A stretch of DNA of 64,000 bases from Flavobacterium jejuense (GTDB taxonomy: Bacteria > Bacteroidota > Bacteroidia > Flavobacteriales > Flavobacteriaceae): positions 434,001-498,000 of the forward strand of contig NZ_VEVQ02000001.1 in NCBI RefSeq assembly GCF_006491595.2. The letters run 5' to 3'. Each line of letters starts with the position of its first letter. Position 1 is the first letter of the stretch. The translations under genes and the position numbers were made by a program. Under the pieces are notes generated by a model. The model was not told the DNA's origin. It searched no databases and worked only from the letters and a program-made list of their open reading frames with translations. Below are positions 24,198 to 34,197 of the stretch, piece after piece.

Positions 24198-26591
24198 ATG
24201 AAACAAATATACTTTTTTGTAGTAGTTTTTATTAGTTGTAGCTTACAAGCACAAATTATTAATATTCCAGACGCTAATTTTAAAGCGAAGTTGTTGAATG
24301 CTAGTTCAAGTAATACTATTGCATCAATACAGTCACCAAATGCTGTTGGAAATGTTACTACTTACAATTCAATTGATACAAATAATAATGGAGAAATAGA
24401 AGTAAGTGAAGCAGCATTAATTACTTTTATAAATGTAGGTAGTTCTAATTCAAGTAATAGTTCTAATATTTTTGATTTAACAGGAATTGAATATTTTTCA
24501 AATTTAATTACTTTATCATGTTCATTTAATCAATTAAGTACTTTAGATGTAACTCAAAATCAGGATTTAGAAAACCTTTACTGTTATAATAATAATTTGA
24601 GTACTTTAGATGTAACTTATAATCAAAATTTGAAGCTTTTAGCTTGTAGTAATAATCCATTAACTTCTATTAATCTAACACAAAACATTAATTTAAAAAA
24701 ATTGTATTGTAATTTTAATACATTGACTGCTTTAGATGTGACACAAAACCCTTATTTGGAACATTTAGAATGTGTAAGTAATTCATTAACCGTTTTGAAT
24801 GTAACTCAAAACCCCAATTTACAAACTTTAAATTGTGATGTTAATCAATTGGATAATATAAACGTCACTCAAAACACAAATTTAGAATTTCTATCTTGCG
24901 TGTATAATCAATTAACAACTTTAAATATTACTCAAAATTTGAATTTAAAAACACTAAGGTGCTATTATAATCTATTAAACACTCTAGATGTTTCACAAAA
25001 TCTAAATATTTCAACTTTGTTTAGTTTTAATAATCAACTTACAAGCTTATTTATGAAAAATGGTAATAATGATATGTTACTTAACCCTGTAAATAATGCA
25101 ACAATTGGATTTGATGTTAGTAATAATCCTAATTTAAAATACATATGCTGCGATGAAGAAAGTATTTTGGATGTTCAAGTTAAAATGACAACTCAAAATA
25201 GTCAAAATTGTGTTGTTAATTCTTATTGTTCTTTTATTCCAGGGGGTGTTTTTTATAATGTAGAAGGAAATGTAAAATATGATTTTAATGATGACGATTG
25301 TGATTCAAACGATATCAATTATTCAAATTTAAATTTTTCAATCACTGATGGAATAAATTCTGGTTCACTAATTAGCAATTCTTCGGGTAATTATTCTATT
25401 CCAGTTCAAGCAGGTTCTCATACTATAACCCCAAATCTTGAAAACCCAACTTATTTCACTATTTCTCCAACAAGTCTTACAGTAGATTTCCCAACACAAG
25501 CCAGTCCGTTTACGCAAGATTTTTGTGTTACTGCAAATGGAATTCATTCAGATGTTGAAGTAGTTATTTTACCAACAACACCTGCAAGACCAGGTTTTGA
25601 TGCTAAATATAAAATAATCTACAGAAACAAAGGCAATCAAATTGAAAACGGAGCTATCACTTTTATGTATAATAATGCTGTTTTAGATTACGTATCTGCT
25701 AATCCAGTTTATGATAGTCAAGCTACAGATTCATTTGTATGGAATTATACTAATTTACAACCCTTTGAAACTCGTGAAATTGCTGTTACTTTAAATGTAA
25801 ATTCTCCGATGGAAACTCCAGCAGTTAATATAGGTGACCAATTGAATTTCTTAGCGCAAATAACCCCAACAATTAATGATGAAGTTCTTTATGATAATAC
25901 TTCAGCTATAAAACAAATAGTTGTAGGTTCTTATGATCCAAATGACAAAACGTGTTTAGAAGGAGAAATTGTGTCACCAGATATGATAGGTGAATATGTT
26001 CATTATTTGATTCGTTTTGAAAATACTGGAACATATCCTGCTGAAAATGTGGTAGTAAAAGACATGATTGATTTGACTAAATTTGATATTGCTACTTTAA
26101 TTCCATTAAAAGGAAGTCATGATTTTTATACTAGAATAAAAGATAATAAAGTAGAATTCATATTTGAAAATATTAATTTAGATTTCAATGATGCTACTAA
26201 TGATGGTTATGTGGCTTTCAAAATTAAAACAAAACCAACTTTAGTAGTTGGTGATACTTTTTCAAACGATGCCAATATCTATTTTGATTATAATTTTCCA
26301 ATTACAACAAATACTTATACAACAACCATTCAAGCCTTAAGTTCACAAGATTTTGATTTTGTAAGCCAATTTACATTATATCCAAATCCTGTAAAAGACG
26401 TTTTGCATTTCAATTCAAAAGAGAATTTAGAAATTCAATCTGTTGAGATTTATAATATGTTGGGACAAATTGTTATATCTGTTCCCAATGCAACTACTTC
26501 AATTGATATTTCAACTCTAACTAAAGAAAATTACTTCGTAAAAATAAATACAGAAAAGGGTAGTGCAAATACTAAGTTTATTAAAGAGTAA
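24198..26591 (+). CDS. LRR surface protein with T9SS sorting tail (paralogue 1)
   Basis: A 797-residue exported protein. Order: signal peptide (to about residue 19); a segment with the conserved PDANFKAKLL; an EF-hand-like loop DTNNNGEIEVSEA near residue 66; about nine 21-residue leucine-rich repeats with pattern LDVTQNxxLxxLxC (roughly 90-290); a beta domain beginning near 350; a DUF7619-like domain starting at SYDPNDKTCLEGE near residue 578; and a type A T9SS sorting domain (YPNPVKDVLHF to the C-terminus, about residues 725-797). Probably anchored at the surface or secreted. Residues of about 574-747 are encoded by DNA identical to the next gene, which points to gene conversion. Confidence 0.9.
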   Translation: MKQIYFFVVVFISCSLQAQIINIPDANFKAKLLNASSSNTIASIQSPNAVGNVTTYNSIDTNNNGEIEVSEAALITFINVGSSNSSNSSNIFDLTGIEYFSNLITLSCSFNQLSTLDVTQNQDLENLYCYNNNLSTLDVTYNQNLKLLACSNNPLTSINLTQNINLKKLYCNFNTLTALDVTQNPYLEHLECVSNSLTVLNVTQNPNLQTLNCDVNQLDNINVTQNTNLEFLSCVYNQLTTLNITQNLNLKTLRCYYNLLNTLDVSQNLNISTLFSFNNQLTSLFMKNGNNDMLLNPVNNATIGFDVSNNPNLKYICCDEESILDVQVKMTTQNSQNCVVNSYCSFIPGGVFYNVEGNVKYDFNDDDCDSNDINYSNLNFSITDGINSGSLISNSSGNYSIPVQAGSHTITPNLENPTYFTISPTSLTVDFPTQASPFTQDFCVTANGIHSDVEVVILPTTPARPGFDAKYKIIYRNKGNQIENGAITFMYNNAVLDYVSANPVYDSQATDSFVWNYTNLQPFETREIAVTLNVNSPMETPAVNIGDQLNFLAQITPTINDEVLYDNTSAIKQIVVGSYDPNDKTCLEGEIVSPDMIGEYVHYLIRFENTGTYPAENVVVKDMIDLTKFDIATLIPLKGSHDFYTRIKDNKVEFIFENINLDFNDATNDGYVAFKIKTKPTLVVGDTFSNDANIYFDYNFPITTNTYTTTIQALSSQDFDFVSQFTLYPNPVKDVLHFNSKENLEIQSVEIYNMLGQIVISVPNATTSIDISTLTKENYFVKINTEKGSANTKFIKE
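25920..26440 (+). repeat. 521-bp direct repeat, copy 1
   Basis: Base-for-base identical by eye to 28788-29308, although the flanks on both sides are clearly diverged. The length is not a multiple of three because it starts and ends inside codons; both copies keep the same frame. It encodes the DUF7619-like domain and the start of the T9SS sorting domain. Confidence 0.92.
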
Positions 26592-26621
26592 TTCTCGACT
26601 ATTTTCAAACTAACACAAAAC

Positions 26622-26658
26622 AAAAACTCGTTTAGAAATAATTCCTAAACGAGTTTTT
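26622..26658 (+). terminator. Terminator after LRR gene 1
   Basis: A 14-bp stem, AAAAACTCGTTTAG with CTAAACGAGTTTTT, and a 9-base loop, followed by T residues. The same stem recurs after LRR gene 2. Confidence 0.92.
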
Positions 26659-26760
26659 TTACAGATTTCTAAATTAGTTTTCAATAACATAACAGAAAAA
26701 AACAATCTTAAGGAATTTTCATTTCAAGAATAAAAATGATTTAAACATAAATATTTGCGC

Positions 26761-26768
26761 TATTTTTG
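26761..26768 (+). promoter_or_regulatory. Candidate -7 promoter box TATTTTTG
   Basis: TATTTTTG lies 15 bases before the ATG at 26784, in the same position class as the box of LRR gene 1. No clear -33 box is seen. Confidence 0.45.
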
Positions 26769-26783
26769 CCAACTTAAATTTAT

Positions 26784-29459
26784 ATGATGAAGAAAATTTA
26801 CCTTTTATTACTTGTTTTGTTGGGATTGAATTTGCAAGCTCAGATTGTTAATATTCCAGATGCTAATTTTAAAGCGAAGTTGTTGAGTGCTAGTTCAAGC
26901 AACCAGATTGCATCTACTCAAACACCTAATACCTTTAATGGAAGTGTTTCAATGTATCATAAAATTGATACAAATGAAGATGGTGAAATACAAGTTTCTG
27001 AAGCTCTAACTATTAAGTATCTAAATGTTAGCAGTTCTAATATTAGCAGTATAACTGGTTTAGAGGCTTTTACAAATATTTTGTATTTGAATGCTACTAA
27101 TAATCAATTATCAAATGTTAATTTTTCATCTAATTTAAATTTAAAATTTATTCAACTTAGTAATAATATAATTACTAACATTGATTGTAGTCAAAATTTA
27201 AATTTGAATACAATTAATTTATTTTCAAATCAATTATTGACAATTGATGTTTCTAATTTATCTAGTTTGAAAACCCTTGATTTATCATTTAATCAACTTA
27301 CAACTATTGATATTTCTTCAAATCAAAATTTAGAATCGTTTTCAGTTGGTAATAATAATTTAACAAGTATTAATCTATCCAATAATAGTAATTTAACTTT
27401 GTTGAGAATTTATTCAAATCAAATTAGTACTATAGATTTATCAATATTAACTAATTTAAATTGGCTAGAACTTGATTCTAATCAACTTACTAGTATTGAT
27501 TTATCAAATAATACAAATTTAACATACATACAGCTAGGAGGTAATCAATTATCAACTATAGATGTTTCTATGCTATCTAATTTGGATTTTTTAAATATTC
27601 CACAAAATTTTTTAACTAGTATAAATTTAACCAATAACATAAATTTAAGTCAATTAAGCATTGCAAAAAATCAATTAACAGAATTAGATGTTAGTAATAA
27701 TACAAATTTATTTATTTTAAATTGTTATGATAATTTAATTTCATCTTTAGATATATCATCATTAACAGGATTAAAGTTCTTATATTTTGAAAAAAATCAA
27801 ATAACCAACATAGATGTTTCGAATAATTCATTATTAGAGACATTAGCATGTAATAATAATCAATTGACAATTATAGATATAACTAATAATCCATTTTTAC
27901 GAAGTTTAAAATGTAAAGATAATCCACTTTTAGAATCTTTATTTATAAAAAACGGTAATCTTAATACGTGGTCAAATTTAGATTTTTCAAATAACTCTAA
28001 CCTTGAGTATATCTGTGCAGATGAGGGAGACCTAGCTTTAGTGCAACAAAAAATAACAGATTATAATTATTCAAATTGCCACGTAAATAGTTATTGTAGT
28101 TTTACACCAAATGGAACATCTTTTAGTATTTCAGGAAAAATAAAATATGATTTTAATAGTAATGGTTGCGATTTAGCTGATTTAAATTACACTAATTTGA
28201 AATTTTCTATTGTAAATGGAACAAATTCAGGTAGTTTAATTTCAAATCAAACAGGAAATTATAATATTCCAGTTCAAGCTGGTTCTCATACCATAACACC
28301 AAACCTAGAAAACCCAACGTATTTCAATATTTCTCCAACCAGTTTTACAGTAAATTTTCCAACACAAGCAAGTCCGTTTACACAAGACTTTTGTGTGACT
28401 GCAAATGGTGTTCACTCAGATGTTGAAGTAGTTGTTTTACCAACAGTTTCTGCAAGACCTGGTTTTGATGCTAAATATAAAATTTCCTATAGAAATAAAG
28501 GAAATCAAGTTGAAAATGGAAGTGTCTCTTTAACTTTTGAGGATACAGTTTTGGATTATCTTTCTTCAAATCCTGTTTTTAATAGTCAAGCAACCAATTC
28601 TTATACATGGAATTATACCAATTTACAACCTTTTGAAACAAGAGAAATTGAAATCGTTTTCAATGTAAATTCTCCAACGGAAACTCCAACAGTTAATATT
28701 GATGATGTTTTAAATTACACAGCAACTATTTCAACTTCAAATACAGATGAAACACCAAATGATAATACGTTTACTTTAAATCAAACGGTTGTAGGTTCTT
28801 ATGATCCAAATGACAAAACGTGTTTAGAAGGAGAAATTGTGTCACCAGATATGATAGGTGAATATGTTCATTATTTGATTCGTTTTGAAAATACTGGAAC
28901 ATATCCTGCTGAAAATGTGGTAGTAAAAGACATGATTGATTTGACTAAATTTGATATTGCTACTTTAATTCCATTAAAAGGAAGTCATGATTTTTATACT
29001 AGAATAAAAGATAATAAAGTAGAATTCATATTTGAAAATATTAATTTAGATTTCAATGATGCTACTAATGATGGTTATGTGGCTTTCAAAATTAAAACAA
29101 AACCAACTTTAGTAGTTGGTGATACTTTTTCAAACGATGCCAATATCTATTTTGATTATAATTTTCCAATTACAACAAATACTTATACAACAACCATTCA
29201 AGCCTTAAGTTCACAAGATTTTGATTTTGTAAGCCAATTTACATTATATCCAAATCCTGTAAAAGACGTTTTGCATTTCAATTCAAAAGAGAATTTAGAA
29301 ATTCAATCGGTTGAAATCTATAATATGTTAGGTCAAATTGTAATCTCTGTTCCAAATGCATCTAAATCGATAGATGTTTCTAGTCTAACTAATGGAGATT
29401 ACTTCGTAAAAGTAAATACGGAAAAGGGTAGTGCAACTACTAAGCTTATTAAGGAATAG
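26784..29459 (+). CDS. LRR surface protein with T9SS sorting tail (paralogue 2)
   Basis: An 891-residue paralogue of the preceding gene with the same domain order: signal peptide (to about residue 20), PDANFKAKLL segment, EF-hand-like DTNEDGEIQVSEA near residue 67, a longer array of roughly fifteen 21- to 23-residue leucine-rich repeats (pattern IDLSNNTNLTxLxLxxNQL, about 85-400), beta domain, DUF7619-like domain and type A T9SS sorting tail. The LRR arrays differ in sequence and number between the two copies while the C-terminal domains are identical, so the ligand-facing part has diversified. It has its own promoter box and terminator. Confidence 0.9.
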   Translation: MMKKIYLLLLVLLGLNLQAQIVNIPDANFKAKLLSASSSNQIASTQTPNTFNGSVSMYHKIDTNEDGEIQVSEALTIKYLNVSSSNISSITGLEAFTNILYLNATNNQLSNVNFSSNLNLKFIQLSNNIITNIDCSQNLNLNTINLFSNQLLTIDVSNLSSLKTLDLSFNQLTTIDISSNQNLESFSVGNNNLTSINLSNNSNLTLLRIYSNQISTIDLSILTNLNWLELDSNQLTSIDLSNNTNLTYIQLGGNQLSTIDVSMLSNLDFLNIPQNFLTSINLTNNINLSQLSIAKNQLTELDVSNNTNLFILNCYDNLISSLDISSLTGLKFLYFEKNQITNIDVSNNSLLETLACNNNQLTIIDITNNPFLRSLKCKDNPLLESLFIKNGNLNTWSNLDFSNNSNLEYICADEGDLALVQQKITDYNYSNCHVNSYCSFTPNGTSFSISGKIKYDFNSNGCDLADLNYTNLKFSIVNGTNSGSLISNQTGNYNIPVQAGSHTITPNLENPTYFNISPTSFTVNFPTQASPFTQDFCVTANGVHSDVEVVVLPTVSARPGFDAKYKISYRNKGNQVENGSVSLTFEDTVLDYLSSNPVFNSQATNSYTWNYTNLQPFETREIEIVFNVNSPTETPTVNIDDVLNYTATISTSNTDETPNDNTFTLNQTVVGSYDPNDKTCLEGEIVSPDMIGEYVHYLIRFENTGTYPAENVVVKDMIDLTKFDIATLIPLKGSHDFYTRIKDNKVEFIFENINLDFNDATNDGYVAFKIKTKPTLVVGDTFSNDANIYFDYNFPITTNTYTTTIQALSSQDFDFVSQFTLYPNPVKDVLHFNSKENLEIQSVEIYNMLGQIVISVPNASKSIDVSSLTNGDYFVKVNTEKGSATTKLIKE
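28788..29308 (+). repeat. 521-bp direct repeat, copy 2
   Basis: Identical to 25920-26440. See that entry. The distance between the copies is 2868 bp. Confidence 0.92.
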
Positions 29460-29487
29460 TTTTCGATTACGCTCAAACTGACAATAA

Positions 29488-29522
29488 AAAAAACTCGTTT
29501 AGTATTCCTAAACGAGTTTTTT
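29488..29522 (+). terminator. Terminator after LRR gene 2
   Basis: The stem AAAAACTCGTTTAG pairs with CTAAACGAGTTTTT, with a short loop (TATTC). It has the same stem sequence as the terminator at 26622-26658, consistent with tandem duplication of the whole unit. Confidence 0.92.
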
Positions 29523-29576
29523 GTGTTATTATAACTTATAACCTACAACAGAAAACTGATAACAGACAACCAAAAA

Positions 29577-32006
29577 CTATCTTAAACTAGCTCCTAATTG
29601 GTTTTCGAAATTAGTTTGTAGTTTGTTCATGATTTTTTCAATCTCTTTATCATTCAGCGTTTTATTATTATCTTGAATGATAAAACTAACCGCATAAGAC
29701 TTTTTACCTTCTGGCAAGTTATTACCTTGGTACACATCAAAAAGACTTATTTCTTTTAGCAGTTTCTTTTCAGTCTGTTTGGCAATTTTATAAACTTCAT
29801 CAAAAGAAGTAGTATCGTTTAATAAGAGTGCTAAATCGCGTTTCACTTCAGGATATTTTGGGATATCTATAAATTTAATTTTATTAGAAACATATTTTTG
29901 AATTTTTCCCCAATTAAAATCAGCAAATAAAACTTCTTGTTTGATGTCAAAATGTTTCAAAACTGTTTTTTTTATGGTTCCAAATTCGATAATAACTTCT
30001 TTACCGATTGCTAAACTAAGTCCTTCAGCAAAAATATCACTTTCTACAGGTAAACTAGAAACTTTTGTATCTAATCCTATTCTGGAAAGTACACTAGTAA
30101 TATAGCCTTTAAATAAAAAGAAATCTGATTTTTGTTGACCTTGTGTCCAATTTTCACTATTTCTATTTCCTGTTTGGAATAAGGTTAAATGTTTATTTTC
30201 TTCATACCCTGAAGGCAATTTGTGGTATGTTTTACCAAATTCGTATAGTTTTAAATCACTTCTTCGTCTATTAATATTAAAAGAAATTGCTTCTAAACCA
30301 GAAAACAACATCGATTGTCTCATGGCAGATAAGTCATTACTTAGCGGGTTTAACATTAATACATTAAACTCTTCTTTTAGGTTTTCTGACAATTTAATAT
30401 AATCAGGAGTGGTTAACGAATTGGCCATCATTTCATTAAAACCTAATGAACACAATTGATTAGCCACAATATTTTGTACTTTATATTCTTCTGTTCGAGA
30501 GGAATTAGAAATAGTAGCATTTAACTTTTCAGTAAAATTGATGTTGTTGTAGCCATACACACGAAGTATTTCTTCAATCACATCAATTTCTCTTTGAACG
30601 TCAACTCGGTAAGAAGGGATTACAATTCCTATTCCTGTTTCCGTTACATTATTAATTTTCATTTCTAAAGCCACTAATATTTTCTTAATCGTTTCTTTAG
30701 GTAATTCTTCACCAATGACTTTTGTTATTTTCTCAAAGTTTAAGAATACTTGGAAATCTTCTAATTTTTTTGGATAAAAATCTACAATTTCAGAAGTTAT
30801 TTCACCACCAGCAACTTCTTGTATTAGTAAAGCAGCTCTTTTTAAGGCATATTCTGTAATAGTAGAATCAATTCCTCTTTCAAATCGGAAAGAAGCATCT
30901 GTATTTAAGGCATGACGTTTAGCTGTTTTTCTAACAGAAACTGGGTTGAAATAAGCACTTTCTAAAAAGATAGCGGTTGTGTTTTCTGTAACACCAGAAT
31001 CTTTTCCTCCAAAAACTCCTGCAATACACATTGGTCCGTCTGCATGACAAATCATCAAATCTTCAGCATCTAAAGTTCTTTCAACATCATCTAACGTAGT
31101 AAACTTTGTTCCCGCTGCTACAGTTTTTACAATGACTTTATTTCCTTTTATTTTATTGGCATCAAAAGCATGTAAAGGTTGTCCTAATTCATGTAAAACA
31201 TAATTAGTAACATCTACCACATTGTTTTTTGGAGTAATACCAATAGCTTTTAAACGATTTTGTAGCCAAGTAGGTGATGGTTTAATAGTTAAATCTGAAA
31301 TCGTAAGTCCACAATAACGAGGAGCTAATTTTTCATTTTCAACCGATACATCTATTTTTAAAGTCCGTTTGTCTATTCTAAAATTACTTACTGATGGAGT
31401 AATTAATTCAATATTTTTGTCTTTTTGTACTAATCCAGCTTTTAAATCTCTCGCTACACCAAAGTGGCTCATTGCATCTGCACGGTTTGGTGTTAAACCT
31501 ATTTCAAAAACTTCATCAGTTTCGATATTAAAAACTTCTTTTCCAAGTGTTCCTGGTTTTAAAGTGTTATCCAAGATTAAAATACCATCATGACTTTCAC
31601 CAAGACCTAATTCATCTTCTGCGCAAATCATTCCGTGACTTTCTTGTCCACGAATTTTACCTTTTTTAATTTCGAATGAATTACCATCTTTGTCGTACAA
31701 TTTGGTTCCAATGGTTGCTACAGGAACTTTTTGACCAACAGCTACATTAGGAGCACCACAAACAATTTGGACAGGTGAATTACCATCTCCTAAATCAACA
31801 GTAGTTACTTTTAGTCTATCTGCATCAGGATGTTGCTCACAAGTAAGAACGTGACCTACAACAATTCCTTCTAAACCTCCTTTTAGACTTTCAAATTTAT
31901 CTACACCTTCTACTTCTAAACCTAAATCAGTTAGTAAGGCTGCTGTTTCTTCTGAACTCCAATCTGTTTTAATGAATTGTTTTAACCAATTGTATGAAAT
32001 GCGCAT
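29577..32006 (-). CDS. pheT: Phenylalanyl-tRNA synthetase beta subunit
   Basis: An essential subunit of the alpha2-beta2 enzyme that charges tRNA-Phe. I place the start at the ATG complementary to 32004-32006, giving the family N-terminus MRISYNWLKQFI; an upstream ATG eight codons earlier is less typical. Domains in order: EMAP/tRNA-binding domain (about 40-150, with ADRLKVTTVDLG and QIVCGAPNVAVGQKVPVA), B3/4 editing domain (about 200-400, RKTAKRHALNTDASFRFERG near 360), B5 domain, core-like domain and C-terminal FDX-ACB anticodon-binding domain. Length of about 809 residues is normal. It is not next to pheS in this window. Confidence 0.96.
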   Translation of the reverse strand: MRISYNWLKQFIKTDWSSEETAALLTDLGLEVEGVDKFESLKGGLEGIVVGHVLTCEQHPDADRLKVTTVDLGDGNSPVQIVCGAPNVAVGQKVPVATIGTKLYDKDGNSFEIKKGKIRGQESHGMICAEDELGLGESHDGILILDNTLKPGTLGKEVFNIETDEVFEIGLTPNRADAMSHFGVARDLKAGLVQKDKNIELITPSVSNFRIDKRTLKIDVSVENEKLAPRYCGLTISDLTIKPSPTWLQNRLKAIGITPKNNVVDVTNYVLHELGQPLHAFDANKIKGNKVIVKTVAAGTKFTTLDDVERTLDAEDLMICHADGPMCIAGVFGGKDSGVTENTTAIFLESAYFNPVSVRKTAKRHALNTDASFRFERGIDSTITEYALKRAALLIQEVAGGEITSEIVDFYPKKLEDFQVFLNFEKITKVIGEELPKETIKKILVALEMKINNVTETGIGIVIPSYRVDVQREIDVIEEILRVYGYNNINFTEKLNATISNSSRTEEYKVQNIVANQLCSLGFNEMMANSLTTPDYIKLSENLKEEFNVLMLNPLSNDLSAMRQSMLFSGLEAISFNINRRRSDLKLYEFGKTYHKLPSGYEENKHLTLFQTGNRNSENWTQGQQKSDFFLFKGYITSVLSRIGLDTKVSSLPVESDIFAEGLSLAIGKEVIIEFGTIKKTVLKHFDIKQEVLFADFNWGKIQKYVSNKIKFIDIPKYPEVKRDLALLLNDTTSFDEVYKIAKQTEKKLLKEISLFDVYQGNNLPEGKKSYAVSFIIQDNNKTLNDKEIEKIMNKLQTNFENQLGASLR

Positions 32007-32252
32007 TTTATATCGATTTTTAAAGCGCAAAGATAAGTATTGTAGGTTTTAGTTTAAAATATATTTCATCTAAAATATAATTTCTTTATTATTGAGTATT
32101 TGGCAATTTAAGCGTGTTAATTTTATCAAAAAAATATTTTTTATACGTTAAAAATTGTTAATTATCATTTTTGTGCTATAAATTGACTAAATAATGCTAT
32201 TTATAAATTTCAATTAAAAGTAAATTTGAGTAAATCAAAAAAAGTAAAAATT

Positions 32253-33758
32253 ATGAGTGATTTAATTCAAAGACCTAGTTTTAAAGAAAAATACAATAAT
32301 TATATAGGAGGTAAATTTGTGCCTCCAACATCTGGAAACTATTTTGATGTATATTCTCCAATTGATGGAAAAGTATTTACAAAAGCTGCACACTCTAACA
32401 AGGATGATTTGACTTTAGCTGTAGATTCAGCCTCTGATGCTTTTAAGACTTGGAGTAAAACTTCCTCAACAGAAAGAAGCAATTTACTTAATAAAATTGC
32501 TCAAGTCATGGAAGACAATTTGGAATATTTAGCAGCTGTTGAAACCGTTGATAATGGAAAGGCAGTGCGTGAGACCTTGGCTGCCGATTTACCTTTAGCC
32601 ATTGATCATTTTAGATATTTTGCAAGCGTTATTAGAGCAGAAGAAGGTTCGTTAAGTGAGCTAGATTCAAATACAGTTTCCTTAATTGTGAATGAACCAT
32701 TAGGAGTAATAGCACAAATTATACCTTGGAATTTTCCCATTTTAATGGCAGTTTGGAAACTTGCTCCAGCAATAGCAGCAGGGAATTGTGTAGTACTAAA
32801 ACCAGCGGAAAACACTCCAATTTCAATTATAGTATTAATGGAGTTGATTGGAGATATCCTACCAGCTGGTGTTATTAACATAGTTAATGGTTTTGGAGCT
32901 GAGTTAGGAAGAGCTTTGGTGACGAACCCAAAAGTAGCAAAAGCCGCTTTCACTGGTTCTACTGCTACTGGTCGTTTAGTAATGCAATATGCTACCGAAA
33001 ATATAGTTCCTGTTACTTTAGAATTAGGTGGAAAATCACCAAATATATTTTTTCCATCAGTAATGGATGAAGATGATGCTTTTTTAGATAAAGCTATAGA
33101 AGGAGCTGTTTTGTTTTGTTTAAACCAAGGTGAAGTTTGTACGTGTCCGTCTCGTCTTTTAATTCACGAAGACATTTATGATAAATTTATTGAACGAGTT
33201 CTAGAACGTGTTGCTGCTGTAAAAATGGGTAATCCATTAGATCCATCGGTTATGATGGGAGCACAAGCTTCTAAAGTTCAGAAAGATAAAATTATGTCTT
33301 ATTTGAAATTAGGCAAAGAAGAAGGAGCTGAACTTTTAATTGGTGGTGATGAAAATAAATTAGGTGGTGATTTAGAAAGTGGTTACTATATTCAACCTAC
33401 CTTGTTTAAAGGTCATAATAAAATGAGAATTTTTCAAGAAGAAATTTTTGGTCCTGTGCTAGCCGTTACTACTTTTAAAAGTACTGAAGAAGCTTTAGAA
33501 ATTGCAAACGATACTATGTATGGTTTAGGTGCTGGAGTTTGGACACGTGATGCTCATGAATTGTATCAAGTACCTAGAGCTATTCATGCAGGAAGAGTTT
33601 GGGTGAATCAATATCATTCTTATCCTGCGGGTGCTCCGTTTGGTGGTTATAAGCAATCTGGTATTGGAAGAGAAAATCATAAAATGATGTTAGATCATTA
33701 TCGTCAAACTAAGAACATGTTAATCTCTTATGATAAAAATAAGTTAGGTTTCTTTTAA
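32253..33758 (+). CDS. NAD-dependent aldehyde dehydrogenase
   Basis: A 501-residue enzyme of the AldB/ExaC acetaldehyde dehydrogenase group. I use the ATG at 32253; a TTG nine codons upstream is unlikely. Motifs: IIPWNFPILM with the NAD-binding Asn, FTGSTATGR, the glutamate motif VTLELGGKSPN, and the catalytic Cys in NQGEVCTCPS. FQEEIFGPVL and the C-terminal YKQSGIGRENHK complete the family pattern. It oxidises an aldehyde to the acid in the cytoplasm. It is followed by DUF779 and a converging AraC regulator, a conserved trio in many bacteria that links the enzyme to aldehyde or alcohol use. Confidence 0.94.
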   Translation: MSDLIQRPSFKEKYNNYIGGKFVPPTSGNYFDVYSPIDGKVFTKAAHSNKDDLTLAVDSASDAFKTWSKTSSTERSNLLNKIAQVMEDNLEYLAAVETVDNGKAVRETLAADLPLAIDHFRYFASVIRAEEGSLSELDSNTVSLIVNEPLGVIAQIIPWNFPILMAVWKLAPAIAAGNCVVLKPAENTPISIIVLMELIGDILPAGVINIVNGFGAELGRALVTNPKVAKAAFTGSTATGRLVMQYATENIVPVTLELGGKSPNIFFPSVMDEDDAFLDKAIEGAVLFCLNQGEVCTCPSRLLIHEDIYDKFIERVLERVAAVKMGNPLDPSVMMGAQASKVQKDKIMSYLKLGKEEGAELLIGGDENKLGGDLESGYYIQPTLFKGHNKMRIFQEEIFGPVLAVTTFKSTEEALEIANDTMYGLGAGVWTRDAHELYQVPRAIHAGRVWVNQYHSYPAGAPFGGYKQSGIGRENHKMMLDHYRQTKNMLISYDKNKLGFF

Positions 33759-33773
33759 TTTTAATTTAATAAC

Positions 33774-33797
33774 TAGACCCAGTTTCGGCTGGGTTTA
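33774..33797 (+). terminator. Hairpin between aldehyde dehydrogenase and DUF779 genes
   Basis: The stem TAGACCCAG with CTGGGTTTA and a 6-base loop TTTCGG (one G-T pair) lies 15 bases after the dehydrogenase stop and 13 bases before the DUF779 ATG. The tail is T/A-rich. It could partly stop transcription, lowering the second gene, or protect the 3' end of the first message. Confidence 0.65.
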
Positions 33798-33810
33798 AAT
33801 TTTATAAATA

Positions 33811-34197
33811 ATGAGTACAATAAGTCGATTAGATGCCACTAAAAATGCTTTAGATACTATTGCTGTTTTAAAAGAAAAATTTGGAGATTTAATGTTTTAT
33901 CAAGCTGGTGGTTGTTGTGAAGGAACACAGCCTCAATGTTTTGAAAAAGATGGTTTTTTCCTAAGGTCGGGAGATGTGTGTATAGGTAAAATTGATGGTT
34001 TTGATTTTTGGTTAGATAAAGATTTATTTGAGTATTGGAAACACGCTCATTTTACCTTAGATATTATGGATGGAATTGGAGCAGGAGGTTTTTCTTTAGA
34101 AACACCTATGGGAAAAACATTTATTGTAAAATATAAAATTTTTAATGAAGAAGAAAGCAAGAATTTAGAACCTGTTCTATTACATTCTTATGATTGA
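33811..34197 (+). CDS. DUF779 domain protein
   Basis: A 128-residue cytoplasmic protein of the DUF779 family, which is found almost always next to acetaldehyde dehydrogenase genes. The conserved Cys-rich segment GGCCEGTQPQCFEKDGFFLRSGDV is at residues of about 31-54, and a second block YWKHAHFTLDIMDGIGAGGFSLETPMG at about 75-105. The Cys residues suggest a metal or redox role, but no activity is established. The hairpin before it may reduce its expression relative to the dehydrogenase. Its 3' end overlaps the converging AraC gene by ten bases. Confidence 0.9.
   Translation: MSTISRLDATKNALDTIAVLKEKFGDLMFYQAGGCCEGTQPQCFEKDGFFLRSGDVCIGKIDGFDFWLDKDLFEYWKHAHFTLDIMDGIGAGGFSLETPMGKTFIVKYKIFNEEESKNLEPVLLHSYD

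Noticed and set aside
24198..29459. Mobile element origin of the 521-bp repeat
   Set aside because: There are no inverted ends, target duplications or transposase genes; the repeat lies inside matching domains of paralogues, so gene conversion or duplication explains it better.
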